This document shows positions 52,944 to 61,694 of a stretch of DNA of 64,000 nucleotides, one piece after another. Each line of letters starts with the position of its first letter. Position 1 is the stretch's first letter. Under the pieces are notes generated by a model. That model searched no databases. It saw only the letters and a program-made list of their open reading frames with translations, and was not told the DNA's origin. The stretch comes from CAWIJJ01 sp963836405 (GTDB taxonomy: Bacteria > Acidobacteriota > Terriglobia > Bryobacterales > Bryobacteraceae), in contig CAWIJL010000009.1 of NCBI GenBank assembly GCA_963836405.1, positions 248,001-312,000 on the forward strand, read 5' to 3'. Position numbers and translations under genes: made by a program.

Positions 52944-53474
52944 TCACACCGTCCCTGCAAGGTCTTCGCGCATGTGCGCGCCTTCCGCGAACACGCGGGC
53001 CAGCAGGAAGGTGAGGATTACGGCGAGCCAGCCGCTGATTGAGAAGCCGGCATCGAGATGGAGCGGATGCGCCGGAGTGGAGAGGGCCCTGCCGATGGAG
53101 CCGATGACGAGGCTAAGAAGCTGGAGGGCGAGCAGGGCCCAGGCGATTGCCTGCAGCCGGTGCGCATTGGCGGCGACGAACGGGTCGCCCGCGCGCAGCG
53201 TCAGAACAATGGCGAGCAGCTTCTTGAGAACGACATAGTTCAGCGGAATTCCGGCGAGGCCAAGCACCGCCACCGCGCGCAGACCCATGATCAGCCGCTC
53301 TGTGTCGGGCGAAGGAGTAAGTTTGAAGGCGGCCATAATCCACTGCTCGTTCGGCGAGACCAAGAGCAGGACAAGGATTGCGGCAGCCATCAGCCAGTTT
53401 CCGACGATGAGGATTCGCAGCACGGCGTAGGCGACGGGCAAAGCGGCGGACGGCGCGGCGGGTGTTGACATCAT
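52944..53474 (-). CDS. DUF2975-family membrane protein
   Basis: The 176-residue protein has four helices (AYAVLRILIVGNWLMAAAIL, GLRAVAVLGLAGIPLNYVVL, AIAWALLALQLLSLVIGSIG, AGFSISGWLAVILTFLLARV) and the family's middle motif RAGDPFVAANAHRLQAIAWA. ATG 53474 follows a strong ggaggt ribosome binding site, excluding the longer frame. In other genomes DUF2975 genes pair with YozG-type regulators; the function of the pair is not established. It is the first gene of a three-gene operon. Confidence 0.9.
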   Translation of the reverse strand: MMSTPAAPSAALPVAYAVLRILIVGNWLMAAAILVLLLVSPNEQWIMAAFKLTPSPDTERLIMGLRAVAVLGLAGIPLNYVVLKKLLAIVLTLRAGDPFVAANAHRLQAIAWALLALQLLSLVIGSIGRALSTPAHPLHLDAGFSISGWLAVILTFLLARVFAEGAHMREDLAGTV

Positions 53475-53490
53475 TTTTCTACCTCCGGTA

Positions 53491-53528
53491 TATCGACTAT
53501 CAATATCACAGTTATCGATTATCGTCAA
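53491..53528 (-). promoter_or_regulatory. Promoter with paired TATCGA operators for the DUF2975-XRE operon
   Basis: On the minus strand TTGACG (53523-53528) and TATTGA (53500-53505) are separated by 17 bp, predicting initiation near 53493 and a 19-nt leader with ggaggt. Two copies of TATCGANTATC, at 53491-53501 and 53513-53523 on the plus strand, lie exactly 22 bp apart and overlap the -10 and -35 boxes. Two-turn spacing suits a cooperative dimeric repressor, most simply the XRE protein encoded in the operon. Confidence 0.75.
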
Positions 53529-53536
53529 CCTGAATA

Positions 53537-54655
53537 TTGAATGTCGATAAACCGATCCAGCGGCAGCAGGTTCGGATAAATCGATCCCATTTCTGCCGTC
53601 CAACCGTCACTCATGAAGGTAAGGTCATCCTTTTCGGCGCCGCAGCCCGGACTGCCGGGAAGAGTACCGAAATCTATTACACGGTGCGGCGCGACGGGTT
53701 TGAAACCAGCACCGATGCGGCACCGGGTGAGCTGCCGGCGTGGGAGAACTGGAAGGGGCTGCCGCTTCTCGAAGATCAGGATAAACAGAACGACCCGTCC
53801 GTAACGGCTGACGAAAAGAAAACGCTTTCGGTGCAGGGCACCAATCTGCCGGGATGGGTCGCGCTGGCGCCGGAAACCGATGCCGACCCGGTGCGCATCT
53901 ATCAGTCTCTGTATTCCGGAACGCGCGCGATTTCGGCGGCGGCGCCGGTTCAGGTGGTCTCGGCTCTCGGCCATATTTACACGTTCCGGCAGTCCACCAA
54001 CGGTACCATTCTGGCGGACCGTTTCGTCCTCGATGGCCTCACGAATAACCTCATCCGAAAGCTCGATGTTCGTTTCAAGCGCAGCCGGCAGCGTCTGGTT
54101 CCGCAGCAAGCGGGGCAGAGCGCGGGTGTGGCCGACGGAACCGATTATCGGGACGCCAACGGGCTGCCGTTCTATGAGCCCTCGATCCAACTTAATTTGA
54201 TGGCGGGTGTTCTCGATGGCAATTTCGCCGTCGTGTTCACCGAAAGCGCGGAGCCGGACCTGCAATTCTGGCATTTCTTCACGGTCAACAATCCCGATTC
54301 GGGCCGCGTGGATGTAACCTCGATAGCCGCTTCGAGCGACGGGTTGTTCGACGTCAGGGACGATCCGCCGCGCGATGGAATTCTGCGCCGGTCGCTGATT
54401 CTACAGGACGCATCAGGAGGAACGGTGACCATCACCGGCGCTCCTGCCGCCATACGCTATGACAGGCAGAAGAGGGGCCGGACACGTGACGGCCAGCAGC
54501 AATTGCTGCGCGAGTCGGTTCATGTGATGCTGGCCGTGCCTACGGACGATGCCGGCCTGGTCACCGTAACCCTCGCCATCACGGGCGACGGGACACTCGC
54601 CGGGCTTCTCCTCCTTCTTCGCTTCGATCAGGCTGAGCATGACATCAGACGCTAA
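53537..54655 (+). CDS. Large protein of unknown function, N-terminal part; likely first piece of a broken gene
   Basis: The 372-residue frame starts at an unconvincing TTG (53537) with a stop just upstream. It reads protein-like throughout: PIQRQQVRINRSHFCRPTVT, FGAAARTAGKSTEIYYTVRR, TFRQSTNGTILADRFVLDGL and YEPSIQLNLMAGVLDGNFAV. No domain is recognised. The frame ends in FDQAEHDIRR near where the next overlapping frame takes over. Strand-rich texture and the jelly-roll-like pattern suggest a secreted or toxin-complex-type protein, but this is only an impression. Confidence 0.5.
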   Translation: MNVDKPIQRQQVRINRSHFCRPTVTHEGKVILFGAAARTAGKSTEIYYTVRRDGFETSTDAAPGELPAWENWKGLPLLEDQDKQNDPSVTADEKKTLSVQGTNLPGWVALAPETDADPVRIYQSLYSGTRAISAAAPVQVVSALGHIYTFRQSTNGTILADRFVLDGLTNNLIRKLDVRFKRSRQRLVPQQAGQSAGVADGTDYRDANGLPFYEPSIQLNLMAGVLDGNFAVVFTESAEPDLQFWHFFTVNNPDSGRVDVTSIAASSDGLFDVRDDPPRDGILRRSLILQDASGGTVTITGAPAAIRYDRQKRGRTRDGQQQLLRESVHVMLAVPTDDAGLVTVTLAITGDGTLAGLLLLLRFDQAEHDIRR

Positions 54656-55220
54656 CCAAGACCGCAAAGCACGGCGTCTGAAACGAAAAGTTCGCCGTGT
54701 ACGTTTTCGGCAAGACCAGCGAGGATGCGATCGCCCGGAAGGAGATTTCGGCGGTCACCAGACTACCCACGCGCTCAGCCTGAATGTGGATGCGAGCGGC
54801 GTAGAAGGCTTGGGGGTGACCGACGAAAACGACCTTCCGCTGTTCGCGGGCGAGAAGGTGGGACGTTATCGATTTCTATCGTTCTACCTGGAGCCGAGCG
54901 TGAGTAACTTCGACGATTTCTTCAATGAAGTGGTCGATCCGGAATGGCTGGCCAGCAACAGCGAGGAGGCCCGTGCGCTGCGCCAGACGCAAGCGGGAAA
55001 ACCGAACTCGACCTGGAGGGTGCTGCACCGGGTGACGTTCGTGGAACGGCCCGCACTGGCAGGGTTTGGCCGCGACACGCGCCCGGTCACTTCGGCCCAG
55101 GCGGTGTTTTCGCTGGAGCAGGCGGTGAAAGATCTGCAAGCCGAGAACGCCGAACTGAAGCAGAAGCTGGACCAGATTCTGGAGTTCGTGCGGCCGAAGG
55201 CGAAGGTGGCTGGACAATAG
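54639..55220 (+). CDS. Continuation of the 53537 protein in another frame (193 residues)
   Basis: Only the part after about 54765 looks coding: LSLNVDASGVEGLGVTDEND, YRFLSFYLEPSVSNFDDFFN, VVDPEWLASNSEEARALRQT, WRVLHRVTFVERPALAGFGR and a terminal coiled coil (AENAELKQKLDQILEFVRPK). The preceding stretch codes better in a different frame (FAVYVFGKTSEDAIARKEIS), so at least one frameshift near 54765 separates it from upstream sequence. It and the 53537 frame probably derive from one gene of 550 or more residues. Confidence 0.45.
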   Translation: MTSDANQDRKARRLKRKVRRVRFRQDQRGCDRPEGDFGGHQTTHALSLNVDASGVEGLGVTDENDLPLFAGEKVGRYRFLSFYLEPSVSNFDDFFNEVVDPEWLASNSEEARALRQTQAGKPNSTWRVLHRVTFVERPALAGFGRDTRPVTSAQAVFSLEQAVKDLQAENAELKQKLDQILEFVRPKAKVAGQ

Positions 55221-55223
55221 CGT

Positions 55224-55676
55224 TCAACCGGCTGTAAGTCCATCCCATGACCAATGTGGGATGGTCAGACCGTCCGGCACATCGGAGGCGGACTGATGAT
55301 AGCGGGACATCGTAGTAGTGGTGGCCCAGGCGAAGTAGTCGTGGAGCACTTGTCGTAATGGATCGTCGCCGGTTAGTCCGACATCGGCCAGAGCCTGATC
55401 GAAGCAGTCAATGGCGCGGCGATTCATTTCGTCGTGCTCCCCGTTGCCGCTGTGGATTCTGACGACGGCAGTTTCGCCGCCATAGGAAGCGGAATATTCG
55501 GCCGGACCGCCGAGGGCCTCGGCCCAGTAAGCGGCCAGCCGCTCGACATGCTGCGGGTGGAAGCCGTGGCTGAACGCGTGGGCGACCACGTCATCGGCCA
55601 TAACGCGACCATGCCATGCCTGGGCGAGGCGGCGCAGTCCGTCGCTGCCGCCCGCCGCTTCGAAGACGGTCTGCAT
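55224..55676 (-). CDS. Truncated haemoglobin-like globin
   Basis: The 150-residue protein has 2-on-2 globin features: MQTVFEAAGGSDGLRRLAQA, then FSHGFHPQHVERLAAYWAEA where the HPQH histidines and downstream helix fit distal/proximal regions, and LRQVLHDYFAWATTTTM at the end. The length is typical of group II/III truncated globins, which bind O2 or NO. The proximal histidine is most likely in FHPQHVERL. It is followed after 22 nt by the upstream VOC gene on the same strand, possibly co-transcribed. Confidence 0.82.
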   Translation of the reverse strand: MQTVFEAAGGSDGLRRLAQAWHGRVMADDVVAHAFSHGFHPQHVERLAAYWAEALGGPAEYSASYGGETAVVRIHSGNGEHDEMNRRAIDCFDQALADVGLTGDDPLRQVLHDYFAWATTTTMSRYHQSASDVPDGLTIPHWSWDGLTAG

Positions 55677-55698
55677 CCGCCCATGATGACACGGACGG

Positions 55699-56193
55699 TT
55701 ATCCGCGGCGTGCGGCCTCGATTGCGGCGATATCGATTTTCTTCATCGTCAACATGGCGTTCATGGCGCGCCTGGCCGCGGCGGTGTCCGGGTTGTTCAT
55801 CGCGTCGATCAGGATGCGGGGCACGATCTGCCAGCTTAAACCGAACTTGTCTTTGCACCAGCCGCACACACTTTCCTCGCCGCCGCCACCGACGATCGCA
55901 TTCCAGTAGCGGTCGGTTTCCTCCTGGGTGTCGGTGAACACCTGGAAGGAGACCGCCTCGTCGAAGGTGAACGTGGGGCCGCCGTTCAGTCCGACGAAAT
56001 CCATACCCAGCACGGTGAAGTCGACGGTCAGCACGTCGCCTGCCTTGCCGCCGGGATAGTCGCCGGGCGCCTTATGCACGGCGGTGACGCGGCTGTCGGG
56101 GAAGGTCGCGGCATAGAAATTTGCCGCCTCTTCAGCGTTCTTGTTGAACCAGAGGCAGGGTGCGATTTTGATTTTGGTGGTCATAGTGCTCAT
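55699..56193 (-). CDS. VOC-superfamily protein (PhnB/glyoxalase-like)
   Basis: The 164-residue protein matches the PhnB-like group: KIAPCLWFNKNAEEAANFYA, DVLTVDFTVLGMDFVGLNGG, TFTFDEAVSFQVFTDTQEE and the CGWCKDKFGLSWQIVPRIL segment. These beta-alpha-beta-beta-beta proteins are often annotated as 3-demethylubiquinone methyltransferase-like, without proof of that activity. A resistance or detoxification role is possible. Confidence 0.88.
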   Translation of the reverse strand: MSTMTTKIKIAPCLWFNKNAEEAANFYAATFPDSRVTAVHKAPGDYPGGKAGDVLTVDFTVLGMDFVGLNGGPTFTFDEAVSFQVFTDTQEETDRYWNAIVGGGGEESVCGWCKDKFGLSWQIVPRILIDAMNNPDTAAARRAMNAMLTMKKIDIAAIEAARRG

Positions 56194-56292
56194 GCTCTTT
56201 TAGAGGGTTTTCAGCAGCACGTGAATCGCCAGGCATCGCCAGCCAGCCCGTGGCGCCGCTCGTTCCAGTCATGGCGCTGCAACAGGCTACGA

Positions 56293-58041
56293 CTAGTCGC
56301 GAAAGATGGCCAGGGTCTGGACGGCGGGTTCGGCCACCTCTTCGAATTCCAGTTCGCCGATGTGGCCGTATTCGAGGCGGCCCTTTCGGATGCGGGCCCA
56401 GATGGCGATGAGGGATGCGAGGGCAATGAGGAAGAACGTCGGCCTGTAAAGGCAGTAGACGATGAGGCCGCTGAGGAGGCCAACGTAGGCGCCGAACGCG
56501 ATGCCGTACATGCAGACGGTTTCGATGAGAGGACGCTTGCCCGGCAGGTATGCCGAGGTGAACGGAATCTTCTCGAAGGCGGAGAGCAGCACCTCCTGCA
56601 TGATCAGCGAAGGCAGGAGCACCAGCAGGGCCGCGGCGCAGCCCCTGACACCGCCGAAGATGTGGATCTCGAGCGGCAATGTCAGCAGCGCAACCGGCAG
56701 CACGCCCAGGCAGGAGACGAACCGCTCCATTCCGCGCAGGAGCAATTGCCGGTTCCCGTTTTCATGGATGCGAAACACCCAGTTTGCGCGCAACTCCACG
56801 GGCAGCCGGAACAGGTATCGATAGCCCGCGAGCACGAACAGGGAGAGCGCCAGGGGCGCCGAGACGGCCGCCTGCTGGAGGGCGAAGGTCTTCACCACGA
56901 ATCCTTTGAAACCGCCGCCCACGAGGAGCGATACGAAGCTTTCGACAATCAGAGCGAACGCGACCGCGACGAAGCCGGTCAGGACCATGCGATGCAGCCG
57001 GCTTCGGGAGAGCGTACACATGGTGAAGCTGAAGACCGCGTGCTCGGGCTGGTGCGGAAGAAAGAGATCGCTCCACGTGTCGTGCCAGCGCCGCAGGAGC
57101 GCGAATTCACGGCGCGTCTGGACAGGCGTCTCCAGCATGCGCACTTTCTGGCGGCGGTAGCTCCAGAGGTATGCTGCGACGGCCGCCAGCGCCGCGGCAG
57201 GGAGGGCCACGGTGGCCGAGCGGAACAAGCGCCAGACGAATTCCTGTTCGTTTCCGAGCAGCCGCTGGTCGAAGCCGAGGAACCAGAAGGGCGGGATCCA
57301 CTGCACGGATTCCGGCCGCCGTTCCATGTACGCGGCCAGGCCCGGAATCGAAAGCACAAACGGCAGCAGGCAAATCAACAGAGTGAACAGGGAACACTGC
57401 ACCAGCAGAGAAATACCGGGAAACAGGCGCGGCGGCACGAAGTTCAGCAGCAGTCCCTGGAGCGCAACGAGGGTGAAGAAGACGAACAGGGCACCCATGG
57501 TCATGGCCAGGAACAGCGCGAGTCCGCTCCAGAATCCGGACACCTGATACCTGCCGCTCATGACCAGCGGGAGCGCGGCTGCGGCGGGCACATTCAACCC
57601 TACGATGAAGATGCCGATGTAGGCGGACAGTGCGGTGAACTTGGCGGCGAAGACGTCGCGCGTGCGCACCGGCAGTCCTGCGAGCACCAGGTAATCGCGG
57701 AGGCCCGGGAAGAGGGAGTGCCATTGCATTGCCGTGACCAGCCCGGTGAGGGTCATCGAAAGGGTGATGAGGAACAGGTAATCGGCAACGGCGGCCATCC
57801 GATACGGCGCGTTCGAATCCAGCTCCTGGAGCATACGGTACTTGTGGTAGTAGGCCTGTACCATCGGAATGGAGAGCGACACGGCCATGGCGAATATTCC
57901 GATGGCGATTACCTGCCACTGGCCCGCCGACGAGACCAGGTCGCTATCGAAGAAGCGGCGGAAGAAGTGGCGCCGCAGCTCGAACGCCGGGCCGTGGCTC
58001 TCCTCGAACCAGCCGCGAAGCTTGGATTCGAACTGCTTCAT
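56293..58041 (-). CDS. ABC transporter permease, large multi-helix exporter type
   Basis: The 582-residue integral membrane protein has about 12-14 hydrophobic helices with a central soluble segment (RRQKVRMLETPVQTRREFAL). It begins MKQFESKLRGWFEESHGPAF. The gene starts 4 nt inside the end of the ATP-binding gene (58038-58041 overlap), so the two form an exporter. It resembles ABC-2-type permeases with long periplasmic loops; cargo unknown. Confidence 0.8.
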   Translation of the reverse strand: MKQFESKLRGWFEESHGPAFELRRHFFRRFFDSDLVSSAGQWQVIAIGIFAMAVSLSIPMVQAYYHKYRMLQELDSNAPYRMAAVADYLFLITLSMTLTGLVTAMQWHSLFPGLRDYLVLAGLPVRTRDVFAAKFTALSAYIGIFIVGLNVPAAAALPLVMSGRYQVSGFWSGLALFLAMTMGALFVFFTLVALQGLLLNFVPPRLFPGISLLVQCSLFTLLICLLPFVLSIPGLAAYMERRPESVQWIPPFWFLGFDQRLLGNEQEFVWRLFRSATVALPAAALAAVAAYLWSYRRQKVRMLETPVQTRREFALLRRWHDTWSDLFLPHQPEHAVFSFTMCTLSRSRLHRMVLTGFVAVAFALIVESFVSLLVGGGFKGFVVKTFALQQAAVSAPLALSLFVLAGYRYLFRLPVELRANWVFRIHENGNRQLLLRGMERFVSCLGVLPVALLTLPLEIHIFGGVRGCAAALLVLLPSLIMQEVLLSAFEKIPFTSAYLPGKRPLIETVCMYGIAFGAYVGLLSGLIVYCLYRPTFFLIALASLIAIWARIRKGRLEYGHIGELEFEEVAEPAVQTLAIFRD

Positions 58042-58803
58042 GACTGCATCGCCGCCAGAATTCCCCGGGCGCGGCAGGCCGGGTCCTCCTGTTCGGTCAG
58101 TTGGGCAAAGACCATTTCGAGCGACGGTTGATGCATCAGATCGCGCAGGCGCTCGACGGCGTCGTGCGCCACCACCTTGCCTTTCCGCAGGATCAGGACG
58201 CGGTGGCAGACCTTCTCCACTACTTCGAGGACGTGCGAACTGTAGAAGATCATCTTTCCCTGTCCGGCCAATTCATGGAGCAGGGACCGCAGAACCAGCG
58301 CGGTGGTCACGTCCAGGCCCGGAGAAGGGCTCGTCGAAAATCAGGAGTTCGGGATTGTGCAGCAGCGCACCCGAGATGAGGATCTTCTGCCGCATGCCCT
58401 TGGAGTATGACGAGAGCGGGGAGTGCCGGTCTTCCCAGAGGCCGAACAGCCGGAGCAACTCGTCCATGCGCGGCTCCAGCACACGACGGGGAAGACTCCG
58501 CAGCCGCCCGATCAGTTGCAGGTACTCGCGGCCGCTGAGGTGCGGATAAACGTTCGCCTCCTCGGGGACGTAGCCGAGCCGCTGCTGGAAGGAAACGAAG
58601 TCCTTGGCGACGTCCAAGCCGTTAAAGAGGATCTCTCCCGAAGTGGGCTCGATGAGGCCGGTCAGGACCTTTACGGTGGTGCTCTTCCCCGCCCCGTTAG
58701 GCCCCAGGTAGCCAAGAATCTCGCCCGGGCGGATGACGAAGCTCACATCGTCCACCACGGGCACGCGGTTATATCGCTTGACGAGATTCCGCACTTCCAG
58801 CAT
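58038..58803 (-). pseudogene. ABC transporter ATP-binding protein, one-base frameshift at about 58318
   Basis: From ATG 58803 the frame gives MLEVRNLVKRYNRVPVVDDV, Walker A GPNGAGKST, a Q-loop (QRLGYVPEEANVYPHLSG), signature LSSYSKGMRQK and Walker B ELLIFDEP. After FDEPFSG it shifts, and the D-loop and switch (LDVTTALVLRSLL, then YSSHVLEVVEKVCHRVLILR with the switch histidine) continue in another frame to 58038. One extra C in ggcctgga restores a normal 255-residue CcmA-type ATPase. All catalytic motifs survive, so a sequencing error is plausible. Confidence 0.85.
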
Positions 58804-58910
58804 GGCTGCCACCACCCCCGGATGGGGCGACTTGAAACTCGCCCGCAGTACCTTTGACTGCGAATGCCGGCGGAATGTTCCCGGTGTGCGACGCGGATTA
58901 GACTGGTGAA

Positions 58911-60070
58911 ATGACGGCCACTTTGCGGCGACAGTTTTTGCAGGGCATAATGGCGGCGGTCGCGACCTGCCGCGCGAAGGGTGCCGAGAAAGCTCGATCT
59001 GGCGGCGATCGAGCGCGAGCGGGTCCTCGGCGCCGCCAATCGCTATCTCGCCGAACAGCCGATCACCGTGACGGCCTCTCATTCGCCGCGCAGCGCCGGA
59101 GGGCTGCATGATTTTTTCTCCGAGGGCGACTACTGGTGGCCCGACCCGAAGAACCCCGAGGGTCCGTACATACAGCGCGATGGAATGACGAATCCGGACA
59201 ATTTCGTCGAGCATCGTCGCGCCATGATCCGGCTTAGCGTGATGGTTCCGGCGCTGGCTGCGGCGTACCGGATCACGCGGGACCGCAAATACTCGGAACA
59301 GGCAGGAAGGCATCTACGGGCCTGGTTCGTGGACGGGGCGACGCGGATGAACCCGAACCTCGAATTCGCGCAGGCCATTCACGGGCGCGTGACGGGAAGG
59401 GGAATCGGGGATCATCGACACGCTGCACCTGGTGGAAGTCGCGCGGGCAGCGTCGCGGGCGGGGATCTCCGCGGCAACTCTGGAGGGCGTCAAAAGCTGG
59501 TTCAAGGCGTATGTGAAGTGGATGACCAGCCATCCTTACGGCATCGCCGAGCGCGACACGAAGAACAATCACGCGACCTGTTGGGTGGCGCAGGTGGCGG
59601 CATTCGGCGAACTGACCGGCGACGCGCCGCTGATGGCGTGGTGCCGCGAACGGTTCCAGACGGTGCTCATCCCCGGCCAGGAGGCAGTGGATGGGAGCTT
59701 CCCCGAAGAACTTCGCCGCACCAAACCTTACGGGTATTCGCTCTTCAACCTGGATGCCATGGCGATCATCGCGCAGACGCTGTCCGCCGGAGGACGGGAT
59801 TTGTGGACCTGGCGCCTGGCTGATGGCCGCGGGATGGCGCGCGCGATGGAGTACATGTACCCATTCATTCTCGATAAGAAGAAATGGCCGCTGCCGCCGG
59901 ACGTCATGTACGACCAGTTCTGGCCGGTACGGCAACCATCGTTGTTATTTGGCGGGCTGGCGCTGAACAAGCCGGAGTACGTGGCCCTGTGGCGGAAACT
60001 GGATCCGGATCCGGCAGTAGAGGAAGTGCTGCGCAATTACCCTCTCCGCCAGCCGCTGTTGTGGATCTGA
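58911..60070 (+). pseudogene. Alginate lyase-like protein with two one-base frameshifts
   Basis: ATG 58911 gives a leader (MTATLRRQFLQGIMAAVATC). An extra A near 58990 (gagaaagctc) shifts the frame into KLDLAAIERERVLGAANRYL, SEGDYWWPDPKNPEGPYIQR and MNPNLEFAQAIHGRVTGRGI. An extra G near 59413 shifts again into HLVEVARAASRAGISAATLE, KNNHATCWVAQVAAFGELTG and the C-terminus at 60070. The order and the NNH motif match alginate-lyase/PL5-like alpha/alpha-barrel proteins (PF05426), which cleave uronate polymers by beta-elimination. Removing the two bases gives about 385 residues. Confidence 0.82.
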
Positions 60071-60092
60071 GAGGGTCGTGAGGAATCGACAC

Positions 60093-60638
60093 CTATTTCC
60101 GGCCGGTCTTGATCTGAATTGAGTCGAACTCAACTTCAACCGGTTCAAGGAAACGTTTTCCGTTCTTCTTGTCATGCCGCGGGAACTCGGGCGGCTCGAT
60201 ACGGATTTTCAGGTTGTAGCTCCCGTCACCGGGAACCGTCCAATTCCGCCCATAGTGGTAGACCCAAGGGTGCCAGAGATAAGGCTGTTCATGAGTGCCG
60301 ATTACGTTACCCTGGTTATCGCTGAGGGTTGCATACACCCGGAGGCTGGGAATAAAGCGGCCATCCGAACCATCGCGCACCGAGACCTCCACGTGACAGT
60401 TTTCCTGCTTCGGCTCGACCCACTCCAGAGTCCCGCTATTCATGAAATACAGACCTTCGGCGCTCTCAACGGCGTAACCGATGATGTAATCTCCGGCGTG
60501 CTTTTCACCTCCATCGTTTGCGACGTCGTCGGTCATGTGCCGAAGCCCCCTGGCAAGAGCGGCCCCCTGCTCGCGCGCGAGGTCGAGCTCGTGACGGTTT
60601 GCTTCGTCGCTGGTTGTCATTGGCGGTTGATGTGCCAT
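60093..60638 (-). CDS. P19/Tp34-like iron- or copper-binding protein
   Basis: The 181-residue protein contains DYIIGYAVESAEGLYFMNSG, CHVEVSVRDGSDGRFIPSLR and HPWVYHYGRNWTVPGDGSYN, then RIEPPEFPRHDKKNGKRFLE. These are hallmarks of the P19/Tp34 Fe2+-transport family (PF10634), whose conserved Met, Glu and His residues bind copper or iron in the periplasm. Unlike typical members, it has no signal peptide: the first 45 residues are hydrophilic, so location is uncertain. No ftrABC-type partner genes are adjacent. Confidence 0.85.
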   Translation of the reverse strand: MAHQPPMTTSDEANRHELDLAREQGAALARGLRHMTDDVANDGGEKHAGDYIIGYAVESAEGLYFMNSGTLEWVEPKQENCHVEVSVRDGSDGRFIPSLRVYATLSDNQGNVIGTHEQPYLWHPWVYHYGRNWTVPGDGSYNLKIRIEPPEFPRHDKKNGKRFLEPVEVEFDSIQIKTGRK

Positions 60639-60778
60639 ACCCCATTATTGCCACTCGTCGTGCGCGCCTTCTGTCGCGTTCCTAACGCGCTTCGAAATAG
60701 ATGTTCGCTGTAGACAAATCGAGGCGCTCTGGCGAATCCCGGCAACCAGATGCGTATCCGGTCGCTCCCTGGCAGGGG

Positions 60779-61246
60779 TCACTTCGCTACAGGCGCCGGA
60801 TAGAAACCCGAAGTGAAGACGCGGAGGGGCTGCTGCGGCGGGCCGCAGGACAACATTTGAAGCGTAACGATCACGCCGTTGATATCGAGGACCAACTGCC
60901 TTCCGCAGCGGTTCTGATCGTAGTTGGGCTCCTCGGTCTGTACGTTGAGCCGCGCTTCGCCGCCGGGTTGGAGCACAAACCGGTTCGAGCCTTTTCCGTG
61001 CGCAGTCAGGTCCTCGTTCCCCCTTACTGTAACGGGCAGCGGCTTACCGGATTCGTCGAGCGCTTTGATTTTCGGGACTCCCTGGAGCAGGCACGATTTC
61101 TCTGAATTGTTCCGGATACGGACCTCGGCGTACAGGCTGCCCAAAGCCCCATTGCAGCAAACTGTCGAGGTGCGGACCTGATCGGGCCGGCAGGTCTGTC
61201 CGGATGCCATCGTGACGAACGACAGGAAGAAAATGCAGGAACGCAT
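60779..61246 (-). CDS. Secreted hypothetical protein, DUF4232-like
   Basis: From ATG 61246 the product (155 residues) has a signal peptide (MRSCIFFLSFVTMASG) and a beta-sandwich-like core: CCNGALGSLYAEVRIRNNSE, KSCLLQGVPKIKALDESGK and RLNVQTEEPNYDQNRCGRQ. The pattern of a strand with G-x-L-x-A-x-V-x-I-x-N, a C-x-L-x-G-x-P turn and late cysteines recalls DUF4232. The longer start at 61276 lacks a better signal. Function unknown. Confidence 0.7.
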   Translation of the reverse strand: MRSCIFFLSFVTMASGQTCRPDQVRTSTVCCNGALGSLYAEVRIRNNSEKSCLLQGVPKIKALDESGKPLPVTVRGNEDLTAHGKGSNRFVLQPGGEARLNVQTEEPNYDQNRCGRQLVLDINGVIVTLQMLSCGPPQQPLRVFTSGFYPAPVAK

Positions 61247-61288
61247 GGGTTGCCTGTTACAAGGTTCGCACATCATGCAACAGACGGG

Positions 61289-61639
61289 TTATAAACAGGA
61301 GTCCAGGGCAGATTGAATGAATGGCGTCGCGTGAGCGGAAAATGAGCCGGGGTAACCGGATAACGCCTCGACTGCGCGGAGCAGTCCCTCGTTGCCCTTT
61401 TCAATTAACTCGAGGAGGTGATGCTGTTCGCTTCGGTAGGGTTCCGCAAGTGAGACGACCAGCTCCAGATGGGATTCGACAAGGCGCGTGCGCGCGGCTT
61501 CGGCCATTTCGTCGCGTGCGAGGATGTGTGCGATGCAGGCCATCTCTTCGGCGGGATCGAGCGGCGGGACGCGCCGGATTTCCCTCAGGTAGACTTGCAA
61601 GGGATCGTCGGAGAATTCAGGGTCGTCCTGCACCGGCAA
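61289..61639 (-). CDS. Short sigma-70-like protein (regions 1.2-2 only)
   Basis: The likely coding part includes DDPLQVYLREIRRVPPLDPA, a region-1.2-type sequence of primary sigma factors, then ARTRLVESHLELVVSLAEPY and LLELIEKGNEGLLRAVEAL, matching regions 2.1-2.2 (N-L-R-L-V-V-S and the core-binding IQEGNxGL). The -10 (2.4) and -35 (region 4) domains are absent: the gene stops at about 115 residues. It could bind core polymerase without recognising promoters, or be a remnant. The start (TTG 61639 or GTG 61633) is uncertain; longer frames cover the divergent gene's start. Confidence 0.6.
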   Translation of the reverse strand: MPVQDDPEFSDDPLQVYLREIRRVPPLDPAEEMACIAHILARDEMAEAARTRLVESHLELVVSLAEPYRSEQHHLLELIEKGNEGLLRAVEALSGYPGSFSAHATPFIQSALDSCL

Positions 61640-61694
61640 CCAGTTTATCCGAACGGCGATAGAATGCGGTTGGGAATTGCGAGGAGGTCGTCCG

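Noticed and set aside
56074..58131. Plus-strand frame of 685 codons opposite the ABC permease and VOC genes
   Set aside because: Composition (Glu/Gln/Arg/His-rich) is typical of antisense frames; the minus-strand permease has clear membrane helices and operon coupling.
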